Assembly: GCA_041746105.1 (NCBI GenBank)
Contig: JBGTHP010000017.1
Span: 62,001 to 126,000 of the forward strand
From: JBFHRE01 sp041746105
Lineage (GTDB): Bacteria; Actinomycetota; Acidimicrobiia; Spongiisociales; ZC4RG35
Direction of reading: 5' to 3'
DNA: 64,000 nt
Shown here: positions 42,309 to 50,752 of the stretch, piece by piece
Layout of the letters: every line of letters starts with the position of its first letter
Numbering within the stretch: the first letter of the stretch is position 1
Translations under genes and position numbers: made by a program
Notes under the pieces: model-generated
Told to the model about the DNA's origin: nothing
The model's input: the letters and a program-made list of their open reading frames with translations, nothing else
Database searches by the model: none

Positions 42309-42428
42309 GTCGCGTTGAGCCGAGCGACTAACCAACGGTTCGCACACGCATCCTCATCGACGCGCCTACGGACCGACTTGAGTCAATTCGTGGGGAATGG
42401 TCGCAGAGTTTCTGTGACCGTTCAAGGA

Positions 42429-43973
42429 TCAGCGCCGGCCGATCCCACGCTCTTTGAGCTCTTGCAGAATCGCCTCGAGAGAGGCGTCGACTGCGACGGC
42501 AGGACGCTCGGGCTCCTCGGTTCCGAACTCGCGCTCGAATTCGCGCCGTTGGGGACGCTTGCGTTGAGGGGCCGGTGCAGCAGCAGCCGTGGTCTCCCGC
42601 TCCTTCCAATCCGGAAGGGCCTGCTTGATGGAGAGACTCACTCGACGCTTCTCTTCGTCGAGCTCGGTGATCTTGGCGCTGACTTGCTGACCGATGGAGA
42701 GCTCCAACTCGGGAGACTCGACGCGGTGCACAGCTATCTCCGAGACGTGGACGAGTCCTTCGACACCCTCGGCTACCGAAACGAAAGCCCCGAAGGGAAC
42801 CGTTTTGATGACCTGGCCTTCGACGACTGCCCCGACCTCGTTGTCACGGGCGAAAACAACCCAGGGGTCTTCGAGGGTCTGCCGGATCGAAAGCGAGATG
42901 CGCTCCCGACTCCGTTCCACTTCGAGCACTCTGACCGTGACCTTGTCGCCGACCTTGACGACCTCGGATGGGTGGTTCACGTGTTGCCATGACAGCTCGG
43001 ATACGTGGACCAGACCGTCCATACCACCAAGATCGACAAAGGCACCGAAGTTGACCACCGAGGAGACCACGCCTTCACGCACTTCTCCTTCTGCCATGTC
43101 GTCGAGGAACGCCTGGCGTTGTTCTTGTTGTTCCTCTTCCAGATAGGCACGGCGTGAAAGAACGACATTGTTGCGATTTCGATCGAGTTCGATGACTTTT
43201 GCCTCGATCTCTTCGCCCACGAATGGCTCGAGGTCGCGGACTCTTCTCAGATCGACGAGCGATGCCGGAAGAAAGCCACGCAGTCCGATGTCGACAATCA
43301 AACCACCCTTGACAACTTCGATCACCGTACCGGTGACAGTCTCACCAGAGTCGGTGATGTGCTGAATCCGGCCCCAAGCCCTTTCGTATTGGGCTCGTTT
43401 CTTCGAGAGGATGAGGCGGCCCTCGTCGTCCTCTTTGTTGAGGACGAGAGCTTCAATGCGCTCTCCAATAGAGACGATCTGGGAGGGATCCACGTTATTG
43501 CGGATTGAGAGCTCTTCTGTCGGAATCAGCCCCTCGGACTTGTAACCGATGTCGACCATGGCGCCATCGGAGTCGACGCTGACAACGGTTCCCTCGACGA
43601 TATCCCCTTCCTTGAACTCGATGACCGTGGCCGCAATCGCAGCCTCGAAGTCGTCGATGATGTCATCGGAGAGGTGGCTCAGATCGGGGGCCACGATGGC
43701 GGCCGGACCGTTCGGGGTCGATGGGGCCGCGACGGCGACTGGCGCCACCGGTTCGGGAACGGCGACCGGAGCCGTTTCGGTTTCGACCGGCGCCGCAGCA
43801 ACCGGGTCCTCGGTTCGGACAGCCTCGGTTTCGACAGCCTCGGTTTCGACAGCCTCGGTCGCGGCGACCTCTGTTTCGGCCGATTCGACGGCTTCGGTGG
43901 CCGGGGTTTCGGCTACCTGGGTTTCCTCGTCCTCGGCTTTGCTGGCCTCGGGCGCGGTCTCTTGGTCTGACAT
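42429..43973 (-). CDS. rpsA: 30S ribosomal protein S1
   Basis: A 514-residue protein with four S1 RNA-binding (OB-fold) repeats: residues ~100-170 (GDIVEGTVVSVDSDGAMVDIGYKSEGLIP), ~185-255, ~275-345 (REGVVSSVVNFGAFVDLGGMDGLVHVSELSW) and ~360-430. It recruits mRNA to the 30S subunit. The first ~90 residues are an acidic, Ala/Glu/Thr/Val-rich low-complexity extension with TEAVE repeats, longer than in most S1 proteins. The ATG at 43973 (MSDQETAPEA) has GGAGGT 13 bases upstream. The C-terminal tail is rich in basic and acidic residues. Confidence 0.97.
   Translation of the reverse strand: MSDQETAPEASKAEDEETQVAETPATEAVESAETEVAATEAVETEAVETEAVRTEDPVAAAPVETETAPVAVPEPVAPVAVAAPSTPNGPAAIVAPDLSHLSDDIIDDFEAAIAATVIEFKEGDIVEGTVVSVDSDGAMVDIGYKSEGLIPTEELSIRNNVDPSQIVSIGERIEALVLNKEDDEGRLILSKKRAQYERAWGRIQHITDSGETVTGTVIEVVKGGLIVDIGLRGFLPASLVDLRRVRDLEPFVGEEIEAKVIELDRNRNNVVLSRRAYLEEEQQEQRQAFLDDMAEGEVREGVVSSVVNFGAFVDLGGMDGLVHVSELSWQHVNHPSEVVKVGDKVTVRVLEVERSRERISLSIRQTLEDPWVVFARDNEVGAVVEGQVIKTVPFGAFVSVAEGVEGLVHVSEIAVHRVESPELELSIGQQVSAKITELDEEKRRVSLSIKQALPDWKERETTAAAAPAPQRKRPQRREFEREFGTEEPERPAVAVDASLEAILQELKERGIGRR
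43818..43862. repeat. 15-bp tandem repeat within the rpsA N-terminal extension
   Basis: GACAGCCTCGGTTTC occurs at 43818-43832 and 43833-43847, with a third copy differing at two bases at 43848-43862. On the coding strand this gives successive TEAVE-type pentapeptides. In-frame units allow length variation without frameshift. Confidence 0.8.
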
Positions 43974-44107
43974 GGGTGGGTTCTTTACCTCCGAAGGAAC
44001 TCCTGCGACGGCGCGCTGCGCGTCGAAGGGTGCCTGAGAGGCTATCACATCGCCCTGCCAGGCAAAAGTCCGTCAACCGTCCGAGCCGGAGGGACCGATG
44101 CCGGGGT

Positions 44108-46717
44108 CTACTTGGCGGACGACAAGTCGGCGCCGATCGAAACCTCGGCCACCAGGGGCACTGCCAGATCTACGACACCCGCCATGATCTCAGCGGTGAG
44201 AAGACTGGTTGACTCGACCTCGTCCGGCGGTGCCTCGAGAACGAGTTCATCGTGGATCTGGAGAAGCAAACGTGCTTCTCGTTCGGCGAGATGAACCGCT
44301 AGGTCGATCATCGCCTTTTTGATGATGTCGGCCGAGGTGCCTTGGATCGGGGCATTCAATGCCATACGCTCCCCCATCTGGCGAACCCGGAAGTTGTCGC
44401 TCTTCAACTCGGGCAGATAACGCCGCCTGCCGAACAACGTCGACGTGTACCCGTCACGACGGGCCTGTGAGACGATCCCGTCCAGATAACCCTTCACCCC
44501 TGGGAATTGAGCGAAATAGACCTCAATATGGCCCTTGGCCTCATCCCGGGAAATATCGAGCCGATCTGCCAGACCGTAAGCCTCCATCCCGTACAGAAGA
44601 CCGAAGTTGATCATTTTGGCCACTCGTCGCATTTCTTCGCTGACCAGGTCTTCCGGTATCCCAAAAACCCTCGACGCCGTGGCCGTGTGCACGTCGGTGC
44701 CCTTGCGGAAGGCGTCGATGAGACCGGCGTCACCAGACATGTGGGCCAGAACCCTGAGTTCGATTTGGGAGTAATCCGCGACGATGAAGAGCCAACCGGG
44801 CTCGGGAACGAATGCCCTGCGGACCGTTTTACCGAGCTCCGATCGAACCGGAATGTTCTGGAGATTCGGCTCTTCGGAAGACAAACGGCCGGTGGCGGCG
44901 ACCATCTGATTGAACCGGGTATGGATTCTCCCATCCTCGGCGATCAAAGGGAGGTAGCCGTCGACGTAAGTCGAACGAAGCTTTTCGAGTTCACGAAATC
45001 TGAGGAGGCTTTCCACGAGAGGATGATCGAGTTTTTCGAGCACCTTGGCATCGGTTGAAGGCTTTCCGGTACCTGTCTTTTTCAGGACGGGCAGTTCGAG
45101 CTTGCCGTAGAGAACGGCAGCGAGTTGATCGGTCGAATTCACGTTGAAGGGTTCCCCGGCCAAACCATGGATCACCTGCTCCAGATCGGCGATCTCGGCT
45201 CGCAATCGATCACCCATCTCCTCCAGGTAAGGCCGGTCGATCAAGATTCCGACCGCCTCCATCTCCGCCAATACCTCGATCAGCGGTAGCTCGAAGGTCG
45301 AGAACAGCTCGAGTTCGTCTCGCTGCTCGAGCTGTTCGGACAGCACAGTCGCGAGGAGGTCGACTGCGGCGACCCTCCGTGCAAACGCATCGAGGTCTGG
45401 TCCACCAGAGAAATCGAACGAACCCTGACCGGCCGTCGACGCATCCTCTGTGTCGGGTGAGTCGAGTTCGTTTCCGAGCCAGCGTTCTACCACCGACGCC
45501 AGGTCGTAGGCACGCGATGACGGGTCGAGAACGTAGGCGGCGAGAGCACTGTCGAATCGGACGTTGCCGGCCTCAAATCCCAGTTCGTGCAGGCGGCGGA
45601 TGATCCGCTTGGCGTCGTGGGCCTTGATTCCAACGGCCGGGTCGGCCAAAACTCCGGCGCCGGCGCCGAGCCGATCGATCGGGATCACCACGGCCGACCC
45701 TGGACCATCGCTCACCGCGAGTCCGACAAAATCTCCGGTTTCGACGAGATCGATGGTCAAAGGGCCCGACCTGGAGAGCCGGGCCAAATCCGTGCCGTCG
45801 CCGATTCGTCCTTCGCTCTCTATGACCTCGCGCACCTCGGGAAGCCCCCCAGGGAGAACGGAAAGAAGATCATCCCAGAGAGAGTGAAACTCGAGGCTGG
45901 TGAAGAGTTGTCTGGCCTGGCCCTGGTCCCAATTTCTCTCCCCCAGTTGTTCGAGATCGATGTCGAGGGTGAGGTCGCTGACCAAACGCATGAGTTGACG
46001 ATTGAGCATCACCTGGTCATGCGCCTCGGCCAGGTTCTGGCGCAGTCGAGGAGTCTGTTCTTCCAGATGTTCGTAGACACTTTCCAGGTTCCCGTACCCA
46101 GATATCAGTTTGGATGCGGTCTTCTCACCAACCCCTGGAACGCCAGGCAGGTTGTCGGAGTTGTCACCGCGAAGAGCCGCGTACTCGAGGTACTGGTCGG
46201 GCCTCACACCATATTTTGTGGTGACATATTCGGTGTCGGCCAGGACCGTGTCGGTGATCCCGCGACGGGTGTAGAGGACACGACGGTTGTCATCGACGAG
46301 TTGAAACGCATCACGGTCACCGGTCACCACCATGACCTGCCACCCGCCGGCCACCGCCTGCTCCGACAGAGATGCGATCACATCGTCGGCCTCGAACCCC
46401 TCGAGCTGAACCTGCGGTACATCGAGGGCCTCCAAGACCTCTCTTATGAGTGGAAGCTGCGACTTGAAATTATCTGGCGTCGCCGAACGCTGGGCTTTGT
46501 ACTCGGGATAAGCCTCGCTTCGAAAGGTCTGACGACCAACATCCCAGGCCACCACGACCGCCTCCGGTCGCTGGTCGCCCAACAGCTTTATGAGCATTCT
46601 GGTGAACCCATAGACCGCGTTGGTCACCTGACCCGATGTGGTCGCCAGGTCTTCCGGAAGGGCAAAAAAAGCGCGGTAGGCGATCGAATGTCCGTCGAGC
46701 AGGGCGAGGGTGCGCAT
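44108..46717 (-). CDS. polA: DNA polymerase I
   Basis: An 869-residue family A polymerase. The N-terminal 5' nuclease domain (LLDGHSIAYRAFFALPEDL; GFEADDVIASL; VTGDRDAFQLV) spans ~1-290. The middle 3'-5' exonuclease domain lacks the catalytic acidic motif (TIDLVETGD where DTETD is expected), as in other actinobacteria, so proofreading is predicted absent. Polymerase motifs are FIVADYSQIELRVLAHMSGD (A), RRVAKMINFGLLYGMEAYGL (B) and LLLQIHDELVLEAP (C). The ATG at 46717 shares a base with the upstream gene's stop (TGATG), so it is preferred over the adjacent TTG. Confidence 0.98.
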   Translation of the reverse strand: MRTLALLDGHSIAYRAFFALPEDLATTSGQVTNAVYGFTRMLIKLLGDQRPEAVVVAWDVGRQTFRSEAYPEYKAQRSATPDNFKSQLPLIREVLEALDVPQVQLEGFEADDVIASLSEQAVAGGWQVMVVTGDRDAFQLVDDNRRVLYTRRGITDTVLADTEYVTTKYGVRPDQYLEYAALRGDNSDNLPGVPGVGEKTASKLISGYGNLESVYEHLEEQTPRLRQNLAEAHDQVMLNRQLMRLVSDLTLDIDLEQLGERNWDQGQARQLFTSLEFHSLWDDLLSVLPGGLPEVREVIESEGRIGDGTDLARLSRSGPLTIDLVETGDFVGLAVSDGPGSAVVIPIDRLGAGAGVLADPAVGIKAHDAKRIIRRLHELGFEAGNVRFDSALAAYVLDPSSRAYDLASVVERWLGNELDSPDTEDASTAGQGSFDFSGGPDLDAFARRVAAVDLLATVLSEQLEQRDELELFSTFELPLIEVLAEMEAVGILIDRPYLEEMGDRLRAEIADLEQVIHGLAGEPFNVNSTDQLAAVLYGKLELPVLKKTGTGKPSTDAKVLEKLDHPLVESLLRFRELEKLRSTYVDGYLPLIAEDGRIHTRFNQMVAATGRLSSEEPNLQNIPVRSELGKTVRRAFVPEPGWLFIVADYSQIELRVLAHMSGDAGLIDAFRKGTDVHTATASRVFGIPEDLVSEEMRRVAKMINFGLLYGMEAYGLADRLDISRDEAKGHIEVYFAQFPGVKGYLDGIVSQARRDGYTSTLFGRRRYLPELKSDNFRVRQMGERMALNAPIQGTSADIIKKAMIDLAVHLAEREARLLLQIHDELVLEAPPDEVESTSLLTAEIMAGVVDLAVPLVAEVSIGADLSSAK

Positions 46718-46992
46718 CAATCGAGCTTTTCCAGAAGGGCCCGGCGGCGGATCTCCAGCTTGTCCCGGCGGCCGGCGATTTCGAGCATTCTGCGCTCGAA
46801 CCTGACCACATCGGCTCTGGTGAGCCCGGCTTCCAGACGATCCGAATCCAATGCCGTCACCGCCGCATCTCTTTCGGCGTCATCACTGATGAGTCGGTGA
46901 TAGGAGAGCTCTGCTTCGACGAGATTCTCTTCGCGTCCCAGCTCGTCCAATTCGTCGGAAATACGGAGAAGACGTCGCTGGATCCGGTTCAT
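46717..46992 (-). CDS. Small helical protein coupled to polA
   Basis: A 91-residue charged, fully helical protein: MNRIQRRLLRISDELDELG, then EENLVEAELSYHRLISDDAERDAA, and a C-terminal FERRMLEIAGRRDKLEIRRRALLEKLD. A heptad-like spacing of Leu/Ile suggests a coiled-coil hairpin. Its stop overlaps the polA ATG (TGATG), so the two are translated together. The frame stays open upstream through the oppositely oriented tRNA-Leu gene, which rules out the longer version. Not assigned to a named family; a link to PolA function is inferred from coupling only. Confidence 0.7.
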   Translation of the reverse strand: MNRIQRRLLRISDELDELGREENLVEAELSYHRLISDDAERDAAVTALDSDRLEAGLTRADVVRFERRMLEIAGRRDKLEIRRRALLEKLD

Positions 46993-47054
46993 GTTTGGCG
47001 ACTCTACCGGCAGACCTCCACCATGGATCCGACGCCTAGACTGCCCTGGCTCCG

Positions 47055-47137
47055 GCCGGAGTGGCGGAATTGGCAGACGCGATGGACTCAAAATCCATTG
47101 TCCACTGGGCGTGCGGGTTCGAGTCCCGCCTCCGGCA
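47055..47137 (+). tRNA. tRNA-Leu (anticodon CAA)
   Basis: GCCGGAG acceptor, GGCGGAATTGGCAGAC D-arm, anticodon stem ATGGA-loop CTCAAAA-TCCAT (anticodon CAA), a long variable arm, T-arm GGGTTCGAGTCCC and CTCCGGC with discriminator A. CCA is not encoded. It is flanked by the polA-coupled gene (minus) and a 238-bp region before trpA in which I see no gene. Confidence 0.96.
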
Positions 47138-47375
47138 CATATCAAGTTTCCCACGACGCGCAACCCGCGATGGCTATGGTTCCTTGAGCAACGGTCTCGT
47201 CACAACTGTCGTCCTCGCCGCATCCCCACTCCCCCCACTCCCTGGCTGAGGACGAATCAACCCAGTCGACGGGACCGTTGCTCGTTCGGGCGGGATGAAA
47301 CTTGGGGTGCTGAACCAGGCACAACGCGACCAAGAGCCGAGCCCGTCGTGTCGATCTGCGTGCTGCCGGATCCGG

Positions 47376-48176
47376 TCAGGGGCGGAGGGCCGCGGCCAGA
47401 TCCGCCACCATGGCCGCGACCGAGTTGATTGCAGCATCCAAGGAATCGGCTTCGAGCACCTTGCGGACCAGTGCCGAGCCGACAATCACCCCGTCGGCTC
47501 CAAGGCTGGCGGCGGCCCTTGCCTGATCCGGGTTTGAGATCCCGACGCCAAAAACAATCGGGACGGATGTGACCGTTCGAATGCGTTCGATCAGCGCCGC
47601 GATGTGGGATCCGCCTTCGGACCGCTCGCCAGTGACTCCCATCTCGGCGACGGCATAGATAAAAACCGGATCGGTGGCGGCGGCGGCGGCGATCCGGTCC
47701 TCATCCGAGGTCGGAGCCACAAACTGAACGACGCCGATGTCGCGTCTCGCCGCCGCGGCCCTCAGGGGGGCACTTTCTTCGAGCGGCAGGTCGGGCACGA
47801 TCACGCCGTCGGCACCGGCTCGAGAAAGGGTCTCACAGAACCAATCGACACCGCGCCGGAAGACAGGATTGGCATAGGTCATCGCAAGAACCGGCAGCGA
47901 GGGGGATACCAAGGCCAGGACCGCGATCGAAGACTCGATCGTGGCGCCGCCCGCCAGAGCCCGATCGCTTCCCTGTTGGATCACAGGTCCGTCCATGAGC
48001 GGATCGGCGTAGGGAATACCCACTTCGAATGCATCGGCTCCGGCGTCGCGCATCGCCGCAAAGACCGCAGGCGACCCGGTTGCATCCGGCAGACCTGCGG
48101 TCATGAACGGCAGGAGGGCGGTCCGCCCTTCTGCCCTGGTCGACTCGAACATCGATCGAAGTCGAGATGCCCCCAT
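47376..48176 (-). CDS. trpA: Tryptophan synthase alpha subunit
   Basis: Cleaves indole-3-glycerol phosphate to indole and glyceraldehyde 3-phosphate. The 266-residue TIM barrel shows LLPFMTAGLPD (general base Glu equivalent region), FEVGIPYADPLMDGPVIQ (catalytic Asp and substrate contacts), GVIVPDLPLEES, and the phosphate-binding VFGVGISNPDQARA and GADGVIVGSALV. The ATG at 48176 shares one base with the trpB stop (TGATG). It is the last gene of the trp operon. Confidence 0.97.
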   Translation of the reverse strand: MGASRLRSMFESTRAEGRTALLPFMTAGLPDATGSPAVFAAMRDAGADAFEVGIPYADPLMDGPVIQQGSDRALAGGATIESSIAVLALVSPSLPVLAMTYANPVFRRGVDWFCETLSRAGADGVIVPDLPLEESAPLRAAAARRDIGVVQFVAPTSDEDRIAAAAATDPVFIYAVAEMGVTGERSEGGSHIAALIERIRTVTSVPIVFGVGISNPDQARAAASLGADGVIVGSALVRKVLEADSLDAAINSVAAMVADLAAALRP

Positions 48177-49351
48177 CAGCGATGCGATCCAATGGTCTCG
48201 ACGTCCTTGTCGCCGCGACCCGACACGTTGACGAGGACCGTCTTGCCCGCCAGATTCTTGGCTTCTCGCTCGAGCCAGGCGATGGCATGGGCCGACTCGA
48301 GTGCGGGGATGATCCCCTCGGTTCGAGCCAACAACTCGACTCCCCGGAGCGCTTCCAGGTCGCTGACGCTCTCGTAGCGGGCGAGACCGGTCTGATGAAA
48401 ATATGCGTGCTCGGGACCGACGCCCGGATAGTCGAGGCCCGCTGAGATCGAATGTGCTTCCAAAACCTGTCCATCCTCGTCTTGCAGCATGTAGGTCCGG
48501 GTGCCGTGGAGAACTCCCGGACTCCCCGCCCCGATCGACGCTCCGTGACGTCCGGTCTCGATTCCGTCCCCGGCGGCCTCGATACCGACCAGATCGATTC
48601 CGCGGTCGGCCAGCGGATAGAAGATGCCGATCGCATTCGAACCGCCTCCGACACATGCGACTACGACGTCGGGGAGGTCATCCCCTAGTTGTTCGAGCAC
48701 TTCTTCGCCGATGACTTTCTGGAACTCGCGCACGATCCACGGAAAAGGATGGGGACCGACCACCGAGCCAATGATGTAGTGGGTGTCCACGACCGTTCCC
48801 ACCCATGCCCGCATTGCCTCGGAGACCGCATCTTTGAGCGTGCCGGCACCCGATGTGACGGGGATGACCTTTGTCCCGAGGATCTCCATCCTCATCACGT
48901 TCAGGGCCTGACGCCTGACGTCGACCTCACCCATGTAGACCGTGCATTCCAGGCCGAGCGCCGCCGCCGCCGTAGCCGCGGCAACACCATGCTGACCGGC
49001 TCCGGTTTCGGCGATGACCTTGGTTTTGCCCATGCGCCGGGCGAGGAGCCCCTGTCCGATGGCGTTGTTGATCTTGTGGGCTCCGGTGTGCGCCAGATCT
49101 TCCCGCTTCATCAGCACGCGGAACCCGAGCATTTCCGAAAGGCGCGCCGCCTCGTGTAGCGGCGTCGGGCGACCCACGAAGTCCCTCAGGATCTGGCGGA
49201 ATTCGCCGACGAACTCCTCATCTGACCACGCCGCCTCGAATTCCTTCTCGAGTTCGGTCAGGGCCGGCATGAGGGTCTCGGGAGCAAATCTGCCACCGAA
49301 CTCGCCAAAGCGTCCTTGAGGGTCCGGTCGGGACAGCTTCAGACCGCTCAT
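48176..49351 (-). CDS. trpB: Tryptophan synthase beta subunit
   Basis: PLP enzyme that condenses indole with serine, 391 residues. It has GRFGEFGGRFAPETLMPAL at the N-terminus, KREDLAHTGAHKINNAIGQ with the PLP-binding Lys, AETGAGQHGVAAA with the catalytic Glu, the CVGGGSNAIGIF phosphate loop, and a typical C-terminal NVSGRGDKDVETI. The start overlaps the trpF stop by 4 bp. Confidence 0.98.
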   Translation of the reverse strand: MSGLKLSRPDPQGRFGEFGGRFAPETLMPALTELEKEFEAAWSDEEFVGEFRQILRDFVGRPTPLHEAARLSEMLGFRVLMKREDLAHTGAHKINNAIGQGLLARRMGKTKVIAETGAGQHGVAAATAAAALGLECTVYMGEVDVRRQALNVMRMEILGTKVIPVTSGAGTLKDAVSEAMRAWVGTVVDTHYIIGSVVGPHPFPWIVREFQKVIGEEVLEQLGDDLPDVVVACVGGGSNAIGIFYPLADRGIDLVGIEAAGDGIETGRHGASIGAGSPGVLHGTRTYMLQDEDGQVLEAHSISAGLDYPGVGPEHAYFHQTGLARYESVSDLEALRGVELLARTEGIIPALESAHAIAWLEREAKNLAGKTVLVNVSGRGDKDVETIGSHR

Positions 49352-49944
49352 TGGCTCTTGGCTCTTTCTACGAATTTTCTGATCAGATCTGGATCTTTGG
49401 ACCCGGGAGACGACTCTAGGCCACTCGATGCGTCTACCCCCCAGGGCCTGATTCTGGCAATCGAGTCCTGCACATTGTCAGGATTCAACCCACCGGCCAG
49501 AACCCAGTCGCGCTCCAACGGTGGGATCAAAGACGGATCCAGCCTCACGCCAGTTCCTCCATGCAACCCTCTGACCGAGCTGTCAAGCAGCGGAAGTTGA
49601 TCGGACGGAATGTCGCAATGTTGCTCCGAGGAAGCCGGCGACCAGGGCCGCAACACCGACAATCCGGCCGTGATCGCGGCTGCGGCGGTCGCACCAGCAT
49701 GTTCGCCATGAGGTTGGATGCCGGTGACGCCGGTATAACGAGCCAGATCCAGGGCCTGAGCCGGCGATGCGTCGACCAATACGAGAAAGCTCTGCAGTGA
49801 TGTCGACTGCGCCAGCCGCTCGGCAACCTCGGGGGTGACCTGGCGAGGAGAGGAGGCGAGAACAAGACCGATCGCATCCGCTCCCGCGGCTTCGGCCGCT
49901 TCTACATCGGACCGTCGCGAGAGCCCACACACCTTCACCCACAT
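49348..49944 (-). CDS. trpF: Phosphoribosylanthranilate isomerase
   Basis: Catalyses the Amadori rearrangement to CdRP. The 198-residue TIM barrel has the catalytic Cys in VKVCGLSRRSDVEAA, IGLVLASSPRQVTPEVA, GIQPHGEH, and C-terminal WVLAGGLNPDNVQDSIARI followed by GVDASSGLESSPGSKD with the catalytic Asp. It lies 1 bp behind trpC and overlaps trpB. Confidence 0.95.
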   Translation of the reverse strand: MWVKVCGLSRRSDVEAAEAAGADAIGLVLASSPRQVTPEVAERLAQSTSLQSFLVLVDASPAQALDLARYTGVTGIQPHGEHAGATAAAAITAGLSVLRPWSPASSEQHCDIPSDQLPLLDSSVRGLHGGTGVRLDPSLIPPLERDWVLAGGLNPDNVQDSIARIRPWGVDASSGLESSPGSKDPDLIRKFVERAKSQ

Positions 49945-49945
49945 C

Positions 49946-50704
49946 TCAGACTCTCAAGCTCTCGACAGCCAGCTCAGGCCTTTCGGAAAGGACAAGGCTT
50001 TCTCCAACCAAGACCGCCCGATATCCGGCCGTTTTCAGGCGACGAGCATCCTCGCTCGACCTGATCCCACTTTCACCGACGGTGCATTTCGCGTCCGCCA
50101 ACAGCGGGGCAAGACGCTCCGAGGTGGACAAATCGATCTCGAAGGTTTTCAGGTTCCGGTTGTTGACGCCAACCAGGTCGGCACCGGCCGCCAGTGCGAT
50201 TTCGACCTCGGCTTCGTCGTGGACTTCCACCAGCGCAGCAAGCCCGGCTTCCTTCGCGGTCCCGATCAACTCGGAGAGCCTGTCTGAATCCAGGGCCGCC
50301 ACGATCAGGAGAACCGCGTCTGCGCCGATCGTCCGCGCCTCCCAGACCTGGGCCGGGTCGAGGGTGAAGTCTTTGCGGAGGACCGGAACGTTCACCGAAT
50401 CGCTGACCCCGATCAGGTCCTGGTTGGAACCGGAGAAGAATACCGGCTCGGTTAAAACGGAAATGCAGGAGGCGCCGCCCTGCACGTAACGAAGCGCCAG
50501 TTTGACCGGATCGAGATCTGGGGCCAGATCGCCTCGCGAAGGAGAACGTCTTTTCACCTCCGCGATGACGGCCAAGCGGTCGAGCATCAAGGCAGACACA
50601 AAATCTCGTGCCGGCGGTCGGTCGATCGCGACACCTCGTAGTTCGGCTATCGGCGGCAAGACCGCTATTCGGCGTCGGGTCGATTCGAGGATCGGTTCGA
50701 GCAT
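49946..50704 (-). CDS. trpC: Indole-3-glycerol phosphate synthase
   Basis: Cyclises CdRP to indole-3-glycerol phosphate. A 252-residue barrel with the catalytic AEVKRRSPSRGDL motif, YVQGGASCISVLTEP, VPVLRKDFTLDPAQV (catalytic Lys and Asp), LVEVHDEAEVEIAL, GVNNRNLKTFEID and VGESGIRSSEDARRL. Two adjacent starts exist (GTG 50707, ATG 50704). It is separated from the upstream GH13 gene by about 50 bp on the same strand. Confidence 0.97.
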   Translation of the reverse strand: MLEPILESTRRRIAVLPPIAELRGVAIDRPPARDFVSALMLDRLAVIAEVKRRSPSRGDLAPDLDPVKLALRYVQGGASCISVLTEPVFFSGSNQDLIGVSDSVNVPVLRKDFTLDPAQVWEARTIGADAVLLIVAALDSDRLSELIGTAKEAGLAALVEVHDEAEVEIALAAGADLVGVNNRNLKTFEIDLSTSERLAPLLADAKCTVGESGIRSSEDARRLKTAGYRAVLVGESLVLSERPELAVESLRV

Positions 50705-50752
50705 CACAACGTCATTGTCCCATCTCTTGGGACGGCTCGACCCGAACCGGAA

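Noticed and set aside
42376..42428. Hairpin after rpsA as an intrinsic terminator
   Set aside because: GGTCACAGA/TCTGCGACC can pair with one mismatch but has no following T run on the minus strand; too weak to call.
43818..43862. Possible CRISPR-like or satellite repeat
   Set aside because: The 15-bp units are contiguous and in frame within rpsA, with no spacers, so this is a coding tandem repeat.
45587..46900. A 437-codon plus-strand frame opposite polA
   Set aside because: Antisense to conserved 5' nuclease and exonuclease-like domains; no motif.
46993..47163. Upstream extension of the polA-coupled small gene
   Set aside because: The extended frame would run through the oppositely oriented tRNA-Leu(CAA) gene, which is a well-formed tRNA.
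47138..47375. Possible gene or leader peptide between tRNA-Leu and trpA
   Set aside because: The short frames here have no ribosome binding site or Trp-rich leader, and the region lies downstream of trpA, so attenuation is not expected.
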